This document shows positions 1 to 8,226 of a stretch of DNA of 64,000 bases, piece by piece. How positions within the stretch are numbered: the first letter of the stretch is position 1; each line of letters begins with the position of its first letter. Source of the stretch: RPQJ01 sp963754535 (lineage in GTDB: Bacteria; Pseudomonadota; Gammaproteobacteria; Steroidobacterales; Steroidobacteraceae); NCBI GenBank assembly GCA_963754535.1, contig CAVWGG010000027.1, forward strand, positions 1 to 64,000. Reading direction: 5' to 3'. Under the pieces are notes generated by a model that saw only the letters and a list, made by a program, of their open reading frames with translations, did not search any database and was not told the DNA's origin. Position numbers and translations under genes: made by a program.

Positions 1-13
1 CTCCTTATGGGTG

Positions 14-36
14 TATTCCGATCTCATGGTTTACAT
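14..36 (+). repeat. Left terminal inverted repeat of the IS481 element
   Basis: Reads TATTCCGATCTCATGGTTTA and three further bases; it matches the reverse complement of 1257-1279 at about 20 of 23 positions. A second, diverged direct copy (ATTCCGGACACATGGTTAAC) follows at 40-60, so this end carries the motif twice. Confidence 0.75.
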
Positions 37-37
37 C

Positions 38-1228
38 TCATTCCGGACACATGGTTAACACTGTGTCCGGGGCGAAGGGGTTCGGACCGGGCTCCACCCG
101 ATCCTCGTCTTGATCGAAGTACCCCAGATCGTACTCCAGGAAGCTGACCTGCCAGACCTGGTCGTCGACCTCGCGGATGCCCACGAGCTGCTCTGCCAGC
201 GCGGTACTCAAGTTTATTTTCCGACTGCCCAGGCAGATGCGCCCGCAGCGTGTGACGCGGACGGTGCGATCGTAGAACGGGTAATCGGGATCCGGAGGCG
301 GCTCGTAGCGGCGAGCGGAGGGTGTATAGATCTCCGCAGGGTATGACCCGCCGAGCGCCTGGTGAGGCCGCTCCTGGTTGTAAACCCGGATAAAGTCCTC
401 GAAGCGCTCCTGCTGCTGCAGGAAGTTGAACGCAGCGGGCTTGGTCGTCTCGTTCTTGAGCGTGAGATGCATGCGCTCATGACGTCCGTTCTGCTGCGGG
501 TTGCCGGGCTTGATGCGCTGCAGTCGGATGCCTAAGCGCAGCCACCAGACGGAGAGACGGGACAAGCCGAACAAGGCCCAGGCGGCGGCAAAGGGGATGC
601 CGTTGTCGGTGCGGATCGCGGCCGGGAGGCCGAAGTCGCGGAACGTGCGCTCGAACACGGAGAAGGCGAACTTCGACTTGGTCGACTCGAGGCCTTCGCA
701 GGTCAGCAGATACCGCGAGCGGTGATCGGTGACGGTGAGCGGATAGCAGTACTGCCGGTTGCCGAGTAGGAACTCGCCCTTGTAGTCGGCGCACCAGAGT
801 TCGTTGGGGGCGAGAGCCGAGGTGAGGGGCGTGCCGCACGCCTTGTAGCGGCGGCGCTTGCGGCGCTTGATCAGGCCGTTGCGATCGAGCGCAGCGTGGA
901 TCGTGCTCACCGCGGGCGGCGGGATCATCGGGTACTCGCGGATCAGCTTGTCGCGGATCTTCGGTGCGCCCTAGGTTGGGTACTCCTTCTTGATCCCCAG
1001 GATCGCCCGCTCGACCTGGAACGGCAGCTTGTTGGCCTGCCGGTAGGGGGCCTTGCTGCGGTCATGGAGCCCGTCCAGCCCGCATTCCTTGTACCGGTCG
1101 AAGATCTTGTAGCCGGTGACCCGGGAGATGCCGAACTCCCGGCACAGCGGCGCCATCTTCTCGCCTTCGAGCAGGCGGGCCACGAATCGGAGGCGTTCAT
1201 CCATCGGCTTACACTCGTTCCAGGGCAT
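38..1228 (-). pseudogene. IS481-family transposase, interrupted by an in-frame stop
   Basis: The frame begins at 1228 (MPWNECKPMDERLRF), the usual start of IS481 transposases, and would encode about 396 residues. The first part (about residues 1-86) is a helix-turn-helix with CREFGISRVTGYKIFDRY. The second part (from about residue 100) is an integrase catalytic core with WCADYKGEF (first Asp), RTDNGIPF (second Asp) and a downstream Glu in PQQNGRHERMH. A TAG codon at about 970 separates them in the same frame, in the context EYPT-stop-GAPKIRDKL. The family normally has Trp there (WGA..KIR), so a single TGG-to-TAG change explains the break. Ribosomal readthrough cannot be excluded, but inactivation is more likely. 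Confidence 0.88.
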
Positions 1229-1256
1229 CTGGAGGCACTCCCCCAAATGCGGAAAT

Positions 1257-1279
1257 GTGTAAACCATGTGCTCGGAATA
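1257..1279 (-). repeat. Right terminal inverted repeat of the IS481 element
   Basis: On the minus strand it reads TATTCCGAGCACATGGTTTA plus three bases, the inverted partner of 14-36. An upstream ATG at 1267 lies inside this repeat and was not used as the transposase start. Confidence 0.75.
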
Positions 1280-1307
1280 AACTGCAAGCTATCTGTCGAT
1301 AAGCTCA

Positions 1308-1850
1308 ATGGACAAAGTCTTAGACACCGGCCGACTGATCCTCCGGCGATTCACGCTGGACGACCTGCAGGCGTTCTACCTGCTCTGTTCGAGGCCGGAG
1401 ATCATCCGTTATGCGCAGAGCGCGCCACTCGCATCGCTCGAGGAGGCGCGAGTGATGATGCACGCCGCGCCGTTTCACGACTACGCGACGTACGGCTACG
1501 GGCGCTTCGCCTGCGTGTGGAAGGAATCCGGCGAAGTCATCGGCTTCAGCGGCGTGAAATACGTCCCAGAGATCGGCGATACCGAACTCGGCTACCGGTT
1601 CCTGCCCGAGTTCTGGGGACTGGGGCTCGCCACGGAGGCCGGACGGGCTTCCATCGAGTTCGCGCGTACAGACCTGCACCTCGGCCGACTGGTGGCGATG
1701 GTTCACCCCGAGAACGTCGCTTCCGCCAATGTGGTGACCAAGCTCGGGTTTGCCGTCGAGAAGCAGCTGCGCTATTCGGGCCTGCAGGACGTCGATGTGA
1801 ACTTGTTCTCGCTGGACCTCCGTCCAGGAAATCAAGGGGCGTCCCTTTGA
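1308..1850 (+). CDS. GNAT-family N-acetyltransferase (RimJ/RimL type)
   Basis: The 180-residue protein has the layout of the RimJ/RimL branch of the GNAT superfamily, which moves an acetyl group from acetyl-CoA to an amine. LILRRFTLDDLQAFYLL is the N-terminal strand and helix, ELGYRFLPEFWGLGLATEA is the acetyl-CoA pyrophosphate-binding loop region, and HPENVASANVVTKLGF is the typical C-terminal motif. The substrate cannot be inferred. The gene starts 28 bases beyond the IS481 end, so its original promoter may have been displaced. Its stop overlaps a possible TTG start of the next gene, suggesting co-transcription. Confidence 0.85.
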   Translation: MDKVLDTGRLILRRFTLDDLQAFYLLCSRPEIIRYAQSAPLASLEEARVMMHAAPFHDYATYGYGRFACVWKESGEVIGFSGVKYVPEIGDTELGYRFLPEFWGLGLATEAGRASIEFARTDLHLGRLVAMVHPENVASANVVTKLGFAVEKQLRYSGLQDVDVNLFSLDLRPGNQGASL

Positions 1851-1897
1851 GCCCATCGATCGCGAGTGGCTCCACCGTCGACAGGAACCCGCCACCC

Positions 1898-2914
1898 GTG
1901 ACTGCCTTCGCCTGGGCCCTGATCGGGCCTGGCAAGATCGCCCGACGTTTTGCAGGTGCCGTGTCAGGCATGCCCGGCTCAGAGCTGCGCGCGGTGCTCG
2001 GCCGTGACGCGACGCGCACCGCCGACTTCGCCGCGAACTGCACCAACATCGATGGCTCGCGTCCCGTCGTCGCCAGGAGCATCGACGAACTGCTGGCGGA
2101 TCCACGGATCGACGGCATTTACATCGCAACACCCCACGCGCAACACGGCGAGTGGGTGCGTCGATGCCTGGACGCCGGCAAGCCGGTGCTCTGTGAAAAG
2201 CCCCTCGTACCGAACCTGGCGCAAGGTCGTGCGCTGGTCCACCTCGCGCGCGCGCGGCAGGTTTTCCTGATGGAGGCGGTGTGGACGCGATTCCTGCCGA
2301 TCTATGCCGTCGTGGTCCGGTGGCTGCGGGACCAGGCCATCGGTGAATTGCGCGCAATCCAATCGAGCTTCTGCTTCCCCGCTCCTTTCGAACCGGCAGG
2401 CCGGCTCTACAACCCGGCGCTGGCCGGGGGCGCCCTGCTCGACATCGGCATCTACAACCTGACGGTGACCCGCTGGATTCTGCAGACGGCACTTGGCGCG
2501 TGCCCCGAGCCGGTCTCGATCCATGCCACCGGTGTTCTGGCGCCCACGGGCGTCGATCAGCGCGTGACGGCGACGCTGCAGTTTCCCGGCGGAATCGATT
2601 CGCAGTTCGTCTGCGGCCTGGATGGCTCCGCCGAGAATGCGTTGGCGATCTTTGGCGAGCGAGGCGTGATTAAGCTGCCGACGAAGTTCTGGCAGGCCAC
2701 GGAAGCCCTGCTGCAGCGATTGGACGAGCCGGAGCAGCGCATGCAGGCTCCGTTTCGCGTCAATGGCTTCGAGTACGAGATCGAAGAAGCGCAGCGCTGC
2801 ATCCGCGCCGGACTGATCGAAAGCCCGCGCATGACGCATGCCGACACGCTGGCCACGCTCGGCTGGATGGACGAAATACGGCGCCAGGTGGGCGTGCGCT
2901 ACCCGTTCGAGTGA
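1898..2914 (+). CDS. Gfo/Idh/MocA-family NAD(P)-dependent oxidoreductase
   Basis: The 338-residue protein begins with a Rossmann fold (ALIGPGKIARRFAGAV) and has the CEKPL signature near residue 100, diagnostic of the Gfo/Idh/MocA family, followed by the GGALLDIGIYN substrate-domain motif. Closest in feel are dihydrodiol and glucose-fructose-type dehydrogenases, but the substrate is unknown. I chose GTG at 1898 because it sits just ahead of the first beta strand. A TTG at 1847 that overlaps the stop of the upstream acetyltransferase would add 17 residues and couple the two genes. The open frame extends further upstream but is non-coding in character there. Confidence 0.85.
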   Translation: MTAFAWALIGPGKIARRFAGAVSGMPGSELRAVLGRDATRTADFAANCTNIDGSRPVVARSIDELLADPRIDGIYIATPHAQHGEWVRRCLDAGKPVLCEKPLVPNLAQGRALVHLARARQVFLMEAVWTRFLPIYAVVVRWLRDQAIGELRAIQSSFCFPAPFEPAGRLYNPALAGGALLDIGIYNLTVTRWILQTALGACPEPVSIHATGVLAPTGVDQRVTATLQFPGGIDSQFVCGLDGSAENALAIFGERGVIKLPTKFWQATEALLQRLDEPEQRMQAPFRVNGFEYEIEEAQRCIRAGLIESPRMTHADTLATLGWMDEIRRQVGVRYPFE

Positions 2915-2942
2915 GCGACACGCACAACTGCCGTACGCAGGA

Positions 2943-4337
2943 TTACGGCGCGTGTTTTACGCCACCGAGTTCCACTGCGAGCCGGTAGATGTGGTCGAGC
3001 CCCTCGTAGAAGGACCGCACCGGCAGCCGCTCGTTGAGTCCGTGCGCGTACATCTCGGAAGGCTTCGAGAACAGGCCAGAGCTGGCGAACGTCGGGATGC
3101 CGGCCGTGCGATAGACCTTGCCGTCGGTGCCGCCGGATTCGAGATAGGGTACGACCGGCACACCCGGGTATTTGTCGTGCACCGCGCGCGTGATGGCCTT
3201 CATCACGTCGGGTCTCATCTCCGACACCGGGCTCGCTTCCGGAGTACCCATTGTGGTGACTGCAACGCCCGTATCGGCAATCGCCGTCACGAGCGCGTCA
3301 CGCACCGTCTCGACGGGAACGCCGGGGAAGATCCGGCAGTTGACGACGGCCTTCGCCTTCTGCGGCAAGGCGTTTTCGGCATGTCCGGCATCGAGCATCG
3401 TCGCCACGCAGGTCGTGCGCGTCGTGCCCACGAACTCCGGTGCCCTGGACAGTGTGTCCGCCGCGGCTGCGTCGGCGGGATCGGCGGCGAACCGCCGCAA
3501 CGCGTCACCGACCTCGCCCGGCTGGGCCTGCCCCACGGCGCCGAGATACGCACGGGTCAGGTCGTTGGCCATCACCGGGAAGTGGTACGCCTCGACCTTG
3601 AGCATCGCGCGCGCCAGCTGGTAAATCGCATTGTCCGCGCGGGGACGCGAACTGTGGCCACCGGCATTGGTGACCGTCAGGTCGAAAGAGGCATACGTCT
3701 TCTCGGCGCCCTGCACGAGGTAGATCAGCGGCTTGCCGGTGGCATCGTCGAGGAGGCCGCCACCGGCGTCCGTGTTGATGGCGAACTCGGCGTCGGCTAC
3801 CCAGGGGTGGGCCGCAATGAGCTTCGTCGTCAACATCCCGGTCTCTTCATCGCCGACGAACCCGAAGACGAGATCGCGCGCAGGCTTCGACTTCGCGTCG
3901 TGCAGCCGCAGGATCGTGGAGATCAGCGCGGCGACACCCGCCTTGTTGTCCGTGGTACCGCGGCCGTAGAAGACGCCGTTCTCTTCGATCAGCTTGAACG
4001 GACTGCGCTCCCAGTCCTCCGGGCGGGCATCGACGACGTCCATGTGAGCGGAAAACAGGATCGGCCGGCCGCGCTCCTGTCCCGGCACTCGCACGAGCAT
4101 CGCCCTCGCCTCGCCAGAATCGAGCGTCGCGATATTGGATGCGGGAACGCCTGCCTTGGTCAGCACATCCGTCAGGTAGGCAACCATCGCCGGCGTCTGC
4201 TTCTGGCCCTCGGCGGTGCGGAATTCGATGATTCGTGCGTAGATTTCGCGGGCCTGTGCCTCGTGTGCTGGCGTGTCCGCCACGGCCGGCACGGACATCA
4301 ACCCCATCGCTACCATCGTCAGGATCCGTCGCGTCAT
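2943..4337 (-). CDS. Exported M20-family metallopeptidase
   Basis: The 464-residue protein has a signal peptide (MTRRILTMVAMGLMSVPAVA, cleavage probably after AVAD) and is therefore periplasmic or secreted. The dizinc M20 motifs are present in order: FSAHMDVVDA with the first His-Asp, GRGTTDNKAG with the bridging Asp, GDEETG with the catalytic Glu pair, a later Asp in FAINTDAGG, and a C-terminal His in YAHGLNER. A dimerisation domain lies in the middle. Members cleave peptides, acylated amino acids or carnosine-like dipeptides; the substrate here is unknown. It converges with the preceding oxidoreductase, and no operon partner is evident. Confidence 0.88.
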   Translation of the reverse strand: MTRRILTMVAMGLMSVPAVADTPAHEAQAREIYARIIEFRTAEGQKQTPAMVAYLTDVLTKAGVPASNIATLDSGEARAMLVRVPGQERGRPILFSAHMDVVDARPEDWERSPFKLIEENGVFYGRGTTDNKAGVAALISTILRLHDAKSKPARDLVFGFVGDEETGMLTTKLIAAHPWVADAEFAINTDAGGGLLDDATGKPLIYLVQGAEKTYASFDLTVTNAGGHSSRPRADNAIYQLARAMLKVEAYHFPVMANDLTRAYLGAVGQAQPGEVGDALRRFAADPADAAAADTLSRAPEFVGTTRTTCVATMLDAGHAENALPQKAKAVVNCRIFPGVPVETVRDALVTAIADTGVAVTTMGTPEASPVSEMRPDVMKAITRAVHDKYPGVPVVPYLESGGTDGKVYRTAGIPTFASSGLFSKPSEMYAHGLNERLPVRSFYEGLDHIYRLAVELGGVKHAP

Positions 4338-4442
4338 CGTTCACTCCCGGTTTTACGCCGACGGCGAGCATACCTGAGCAGGCGCGAAGCTTGGCGGAGG
4401 TGCTCTCCCCGTCCGTCGGATCGGTCGAACCGACCCGAGTGC

Positions 4443-4868
4443 CTAGGTATTGGGCACGTCCTGGATGTCCGTATTCTGCGACACCGCGATGTGCCACTTG
4501 CCCGCACCGTCCAGCTTCAGCACGTGCACGAGAATGCCGCGCCGCTGTTCACCGACCTTCCAGCCGGGCGCGCCCGGATCTCCGGTCAGCACCCACGTGT
4601 CGTGAACGACGGCCACCGACGGCGCCAGCACACGAACGTCCAGGTCTTCACTGGCCAGCGTGGTCTGCCGCATGCGCGACTCGTGCAACAGGACGTGCAT
4701 CTGCGCAATCTGGCTCGCCCCCTTCCAGCGCATGCCGATGACGTTCACGAAGTCCGCGTCGTCGGCGTAAATCTCAGCGAGACGCGCCATGTCGTGGGCG
4801 TTCCAGATGGAGATGAACTGCTCAGCGATGCGTGTAACCGCCGATGTGACGCCTTCGTCGTGATTCAT
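4443..4868 (-). CDS. NTF2-like SgcJ/EcaC-family protein
   Basis: The 141-residue protein has the fold pattern of the nuclear-transport-factor-2 superfamily, SgcJ/EcaC branch: an N-terminal helix IAEQFISIWNAHDMARLAE, then YADDADFVNVIGMRWKG and alternating strands such as VAVVHDTWVLTG. The frame is open upstream to 5048, but the Met at 4868 (MNHDEGV) fits the family start. Proteins of this type are often steroid-isomerase-like or bind small ligands; no catalytic role can be assigned. Confidence 0.75.
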   Translation of the reverse strand: MNHDEGVTSAVTRIAEQFISIWNAHDMARLAEIYADDADFVNVIGMRWKGASQIAQMHVLLHESRMRQTTLASEDLDVRVLAPSVAVVHDTWVLTGDPGAPGWKVGEQRRGILVHVLKLDGAGKWHIAVSQNTDIQDVPNT

Positions 4869-4984
4869 GACACCTACCCGGTCTGGAGTTGCCCGCAAAC
4901 GGGCGGCGTCTCCGACGATGCCGGCAAACACGGCCCATGCACTTCTTATACGCGCATCCGCAGATGATGCGGCGCTGACGATCC

Positions 4985-6508
4985 CTACCCCATTTCTCCG
5001 ACCTCGACCGGTGCGGTCGGCTTGCCGCGCGGCGGCTTCAGCAGCCACACCAGCGGCAGCACGATGATCGTCGCGATCGCCATCAGGTAGAAATCGTTGG
5101 CATAGGCGATTGCCGCCGCCTGCCGTTCGATCTCTCCCATCAACTGCGCCATGCCGGGGTTCGCGCCCGGGACGACACCGGTGGCCTGCCAGCGTTGCAC
5201 GTCGTAGACGGAAAAGTGCTCCCCCAGGTAACTCATGTTGACCTGGGTCGAGCGCGCCAGGATGGCGACCGCCGCGGAGATTCCGATCGTGGAACCGATA
5301 TTACGTACCAGGGTGAGGATCGCGCCCGCCTCGGCGCGTTGCGCCCCTAGCAGCGTCGAGTAGGCGATGACGGACAGCGGCACGAACACGAGCGGCGTGC
5401 CGAAGCCCTGCACGATCCCCGCCAGGATCACCTGCGAGCGCGGCGTGTCGAGCGAAAAGCCGCCGAACAACAGCAGCGACGTCGCGGAAAACAGCACACC
5501 CGCCCCCACGAGGTAGCGGGGATCGATGCGACCGACCAGCCGCCCGGCGATCATCACGGCCACGATCGACGAAGCGCCCCGGACTGCCTGCAGTGTGCCC
5601 GCCTGTGTCGGGGTGTAGCCCTGCAGGGATTGCAGGAACGAGGGCAGCAACACGGCCGGACTGAGGATCGACAGCCCGATGATGAACATCAACGCGACCG
5701 CGACGAGGAAGTTGCGATCCTTGAACAGGCTCGGGTCGACGAACGCGTGCCTGGTCGTGGCCGAGTGCACGATGAACATGAAGCACAGGACGGCCGCAAA
5801 GAATCCTTCGGCGACGATTTCCGTGGACTCGAACCAGTCGAGCGTCTGGCCACGGTCCATCATCAGCTGGAACAGTCCCAGCGAGAGCGACAGCAGCACG
5901 AAGCCGGTCCAGTCGAATGGACGGCTCTGGTCATCGTGCTCGGGAGCCAGGCCTTCGAGCAGCCCGAAATACGCGAGCACCCCGATCGGCACGTTGATGA
6001 AGAATGCCCAGCGCCAGCTGAGGGTGTCGGTCAGGTAACCGCCGAGCGTCGGCCCGACGATCGGACCCACGAGCACGCCCATCGTCCACAGCGCCATGAC
6101 GCGCCCGTGCTGCTCGGGCGGGTATTCGTGCATCAGCGCGACCTGCGCCAGCGGCACGAGCGCCGCGCCGAACAGGCCCTGCACGATGCGAAACGCCACC
6201 ATCTCGCCCAGGTCCGTCGCGAATCCGCAGGCCACCGAACCCGCCGTGAAGCCGATCACGCTGATCGCCAGCACGCGCCGCAGCCCAAACCGCGAGCCGA
6301 GCCAGCCCGCGAGCGGGGTCGCGATGGCGCTCACGACGATGTACGAGGTGATGACCCACGCGATCTGGTCTTGCGTCGCCTGCAGGCTGCCCCGCATGTG
6401 CGGCAGTGCGACGTTCACGATCGTGGAGTCGATCGTGTAGAGCAACGTGCACAGCACCGTCGCCAGCGAAAGCATCAAGCGACGGTCGGCCTGCGAACGG
6501 AATGTCAC
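4985..6508 (-). CDS. DHA2-family drug:H+ antiporter (EmrB/QacA type)
   Basis: The 507-residue, 14-helix membrane protein carries major-facilitator motifs TIVNVALPHMRGSL (helix 1), WVITSYIVVSAI (helix 2) and GWLGSRFGLRRVL (motif A), with GPIVGPTLGGYL as the antiporter motif C region. This is the EmrB/QacA branch, which exports hydrophobic drugs and uncouplers against protons. It lies 31 bases downstream of an EmrA-like adaptor and below a MarR regulator, so a tripartite pump with an unlinked outer-membrane channel is the likely arrangement. The substrate is not predictable from sequence. Confidence 0.93.
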   Translation of the reverse strand: MTFRSQADRRLMLSLATVLCTLLYTIDSTIVNVALPHMRGSLQATQDQIAWVITSYIVVSAIATPLAGWLGSRFGLRRVLAISVIGFTAGSVACGFATDLGEMVAFRIVQGLFGAALVPLAQVALMHEYPPEQHGRVMALWTMGVLVGPIVGPTLGGYLTDTLSWRWAFFINVPIGVLAYFGLLEGLAPEHDDQSRPFDWTGFVLLSLSLGLFQLMMDRGQTLDWFESTEIVAEGFFAAVLCFMFIVHSATTRHAFVDPSLFKDRNFLVAVALMFIIGLSILSPAVLLPSFLQSLQGYTPTQAGTLQAVRGASSIVAVMIAGRLVGRIDPRYLVGAGVLFSATSLLLFGGFSLDTPRSQVILAGIVQGFGTPLVFVPLSVIAYSTLLGAQRAEAGAILTLVRNIGSTIGISAAVAILARSTQVNMSYLGEHFSVYDVQRWQATGVVPGANPGMAQLMGEIERQAAAIAYANDFYLMAIATIIVLPLVWLLKPPRGKPTAPVEVGEMG

Positions 6509-6539
6509 GACGCGCGGCCGTTAACGTCGCTGTCGCAGG

Positions 6540-7628
6540 TCAGTGCCGCGACCCGAACCAGCGGTCGAAGCGCGTGTGCGGTCCCGTATCGATCGAGACG
6601 CTGGCGCTCGCGCCGCTGCGCAGCGGCGGGTCGTCCGCGTGGCTCGCGATGCTGATTCGCACCGGTACGCGCTGGACGACCTTCACCCAGTTGCCCGAGG
6701 CATTCTGCGGCGGCAGCACCGAGAACTCGGAGCCTGTCGCCTGCGCGATGCTCGTGACTTTGCCGGTCCATTCGCGCCCCGGATAGGTGTCGATCTCGAC
6801 CGTTGCGGTCTCGCCGGGCCGGACCCACTCGAGATCGGTCTCCTTGAAGTTCGCCTCGACGTAGACGCCGCCGTCCGTGACGATTGCGAACGCCGCGCGG
6901 CCCGTTTCGACACGGTCGCCGGTCTGCGGCAAGTGACTGACGATACCGGCACGGGGAGCCCGCACGATCGTGTGCTCGAAGTCGACCTTGGTCTTTTCCA
7001 GTACGGCCGCGGCCGTCCGCACCGTCGGGTGTTCGTCGACCGGGCGATCCGCGGTGCCGCCAAGCCTGGCCTTGGCCTGGTCCAGCTGCAGTTCCAGGAC
7101 GGCAATCGAGCCGATGGCGAGATCACGCGAACGAGTTGCGCTTTCGAGCGTCGCAACCGGCACGAGCTTGCGGTTCGCCAGCTCCTGCTGGCGACCCAGC
7201 TCGCTGACCGCGTAATGGGATGCCTGCCGTGCAACCGCGACTTCACCGGCCTTCTCGCGATAAGCGGCACGCAGCGACTCGACTTCCATCCGCGCCGCGG
7301 CGAGTTCCGCCTCCGCATGCATCCTGGCGACCTGCAGCAATGTATCGTCGAGGACGAGTACCACGTCGCCCGGCTTGACCGCGGCATTCTCGAGTACACG
7401 CACTTCACGCACGTCGCCGGAAATCTGTGGCGCGACGTCGATGCGGTCCTGCTTGAGGTAGGCGTTGTCGGTGCTGGCGTAACGACCGCCACTGCCGTAC
7501 CAGTAGACGCCGATCGCCACGACGACCAGCGGCAGCCCCCACAGCAGCAGGGGACGCACCCAGCGCGAGGCGCCGCCGACGCGGCTCCGTTCCAGTGCCT
7601 CGGACACCGTGTTGTCGTCAGCGGCCAA
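6540..7628 (-). CDS. EmrA/HlyD-family membrane-fusion protein
   Basis: The 362-residue periplasmic adaptor has one N-terminal membrane anchor (VRPLLLWGLPLVVVAIGVYW), a lipoyl/barrel half-motif (DNAYLKQDRIDVAPQISGDV), a central coiled-coil hairpin from about residue 95 to 180, and the second half-motif RAPRAGIVSHLPQTGDRV. This order is typical of EmrA, which links the inner-membrane EmrB antiporter to an outer-membrane channel. It overlaps the marR gene upstream by 11 bases and precedes the emrB-like gene, so the three probably form one transcript. Confidence 0.9.
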   Translation of the reverse strand: MAADDNTVSEALERSRVGGASRWVRPLLLWGLPLVVVAIGVYWYGSGGRYASTDNAYLKQDRIDVAPQISGDVREVRVLENAAVKPGDVVLVLDDTLLQVARMHAEAELAAARMEVESLRAAYREKAGEVAVARQASHYAVSELGRQQELANRKLVPVATLESATRSRDLAIGSIAVLELQLDQAKARLGGTADRPVDEHPTVRTAAAVLEKTKVDFEHTIVRAPRAGIVSHLPQTGDRVETGRAAFAIVTDGGVYVEANFKETDLEWVRPGETATVEIDTYPGREWTGKVTSIAQATGSEFSVLPPQNASGNWVKVVQRVPVRISIASHADDPPLRSGASASVSIDTGPHTRFDRWFGSRH

Positions 7629-8112
7629 GGGATTTGCGCCTCGTCCTGGGGGTTGCAGCGGGCGAATCGCCCTGCAGGTTGTCGCGCAGCTGCGCCAGCG
7701 CCCCCAGCAGCTGGTCGCGCTGGGCCACGCTCATGCCACGGAACGCTCGTTCGCGGGTCTGCTGCGCCTTTTCGTTGAGCTGCGCGAGCAGCGAGCGTGC
7801 GCCCGCCGCTGTGAACACGCGGTACACGCGACGATCGCCCGGTTCGTTCTCGCGGCGCACGAGCTTCTGCTTCTCGAGACGGTCGATCATGCGGCCGACG
7901 GTCACGGGCGTGATGTCGAGCCACTCCGCGAGCTCGACCTGCCGGCAGCCGGGGTGGCGGTCGACGTTGATGAGCAACCGGTGCAGTGCCGGCGTCAGCG
8001 GCATGTCGCCGGTGCGCGAGACGAAATCGGCGCGCAGCAGTCGCAGCACGTCGGACGTCAGGAACCCGAGGTGCATCTGCGGCCGGCCGGACCCAGGCTT
8101 GCGCGCGGTCAT
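7618..8112 (-). CDS. MarR-family transcriptional regulator
   Basis: The 164-residue regulator has the MarR winged-helix: CRQVELAEWLDITPVTVGRM as the helix-turn-helix and LVRRENEPGDRRVYRVF as the wing with the conserved D-R-R. I start it at 8112 (MTARKPG); an ATG at 8148 would add twelve atypical residues. As first gene of a marR-emrA-emrB unit it most likely represses its own operon until a phenolic or drug-like ligand binds. A GCATA-rich repeat just upstream is a candidate operator. Confidence 0.9.
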   Translation of the reverse strand: MTARKPGSGRPQMHLGFLTSDVLRLLRADFVSRTGDMPLTPALHRLLINVDRHPGCRQVELAEWLDITPVTVGRMIDRLEKQKLVRRENEPGDRRVYRVFTAAGARSLLAQLNEKAQQTRERAFRGMSVAQRDQLLGALAQLRDNLQGDSPAATPRTRRKSLGR

Positions 8113-8126
8113 GGAGATACTGTGCC

Positions 8127-8150
8127 TTGCATATACTAAGCATAGCATAC
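8127..8150 (-). promoter_or_regulatory. Candidate MarR operator/promoter region
   Basis: An A+T-rich patch with three GCATA repeats (GCATATACTAAGCATAGCAT) lies 15-38 bases upstream of the marR start, in otherwise GC-rich DNA. MarR proteins typically bind such short imperfect palindromes overlapping the promoter. The assignment rests on position and composition only. Confidence 0.4.
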
Positions 8151-8226
8151 GATCTGGCGCAGCCGGCTCACCGGCCGGACACAGGCGATCCAGCCGGTTT
8201 CCAGCCCGGCGGGCCGCGGCCTGGCT

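Larger units (their letters stand above)
14..1279 (-). mobile_element. IS481-family insertion sequence
   Basis: The element is bounded by matching inverted ends of about 23 bases containing the core CATGGTTTACA, which resembles IS481 termini. It encloses one transposase reading frame on the minus strand with an N-terminal helix-turn-helix and a DDE integrase core. The left boundary is very close to the window edge, so a target-site duplication cannot be judged. The transposase carries a nonsense codon, so this copy is probably no longer autonomous. Confidence 0.85.

Noticed and set aside
896..1897. N-terminal extension that would fuse the oxidoreductase to sequence across the IS end and the GNAT gene
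   Set aside because: It runs through the IS terminal repeat and antisense or alternate frames of real genes; the Rossmann start at 1898 fits the family.
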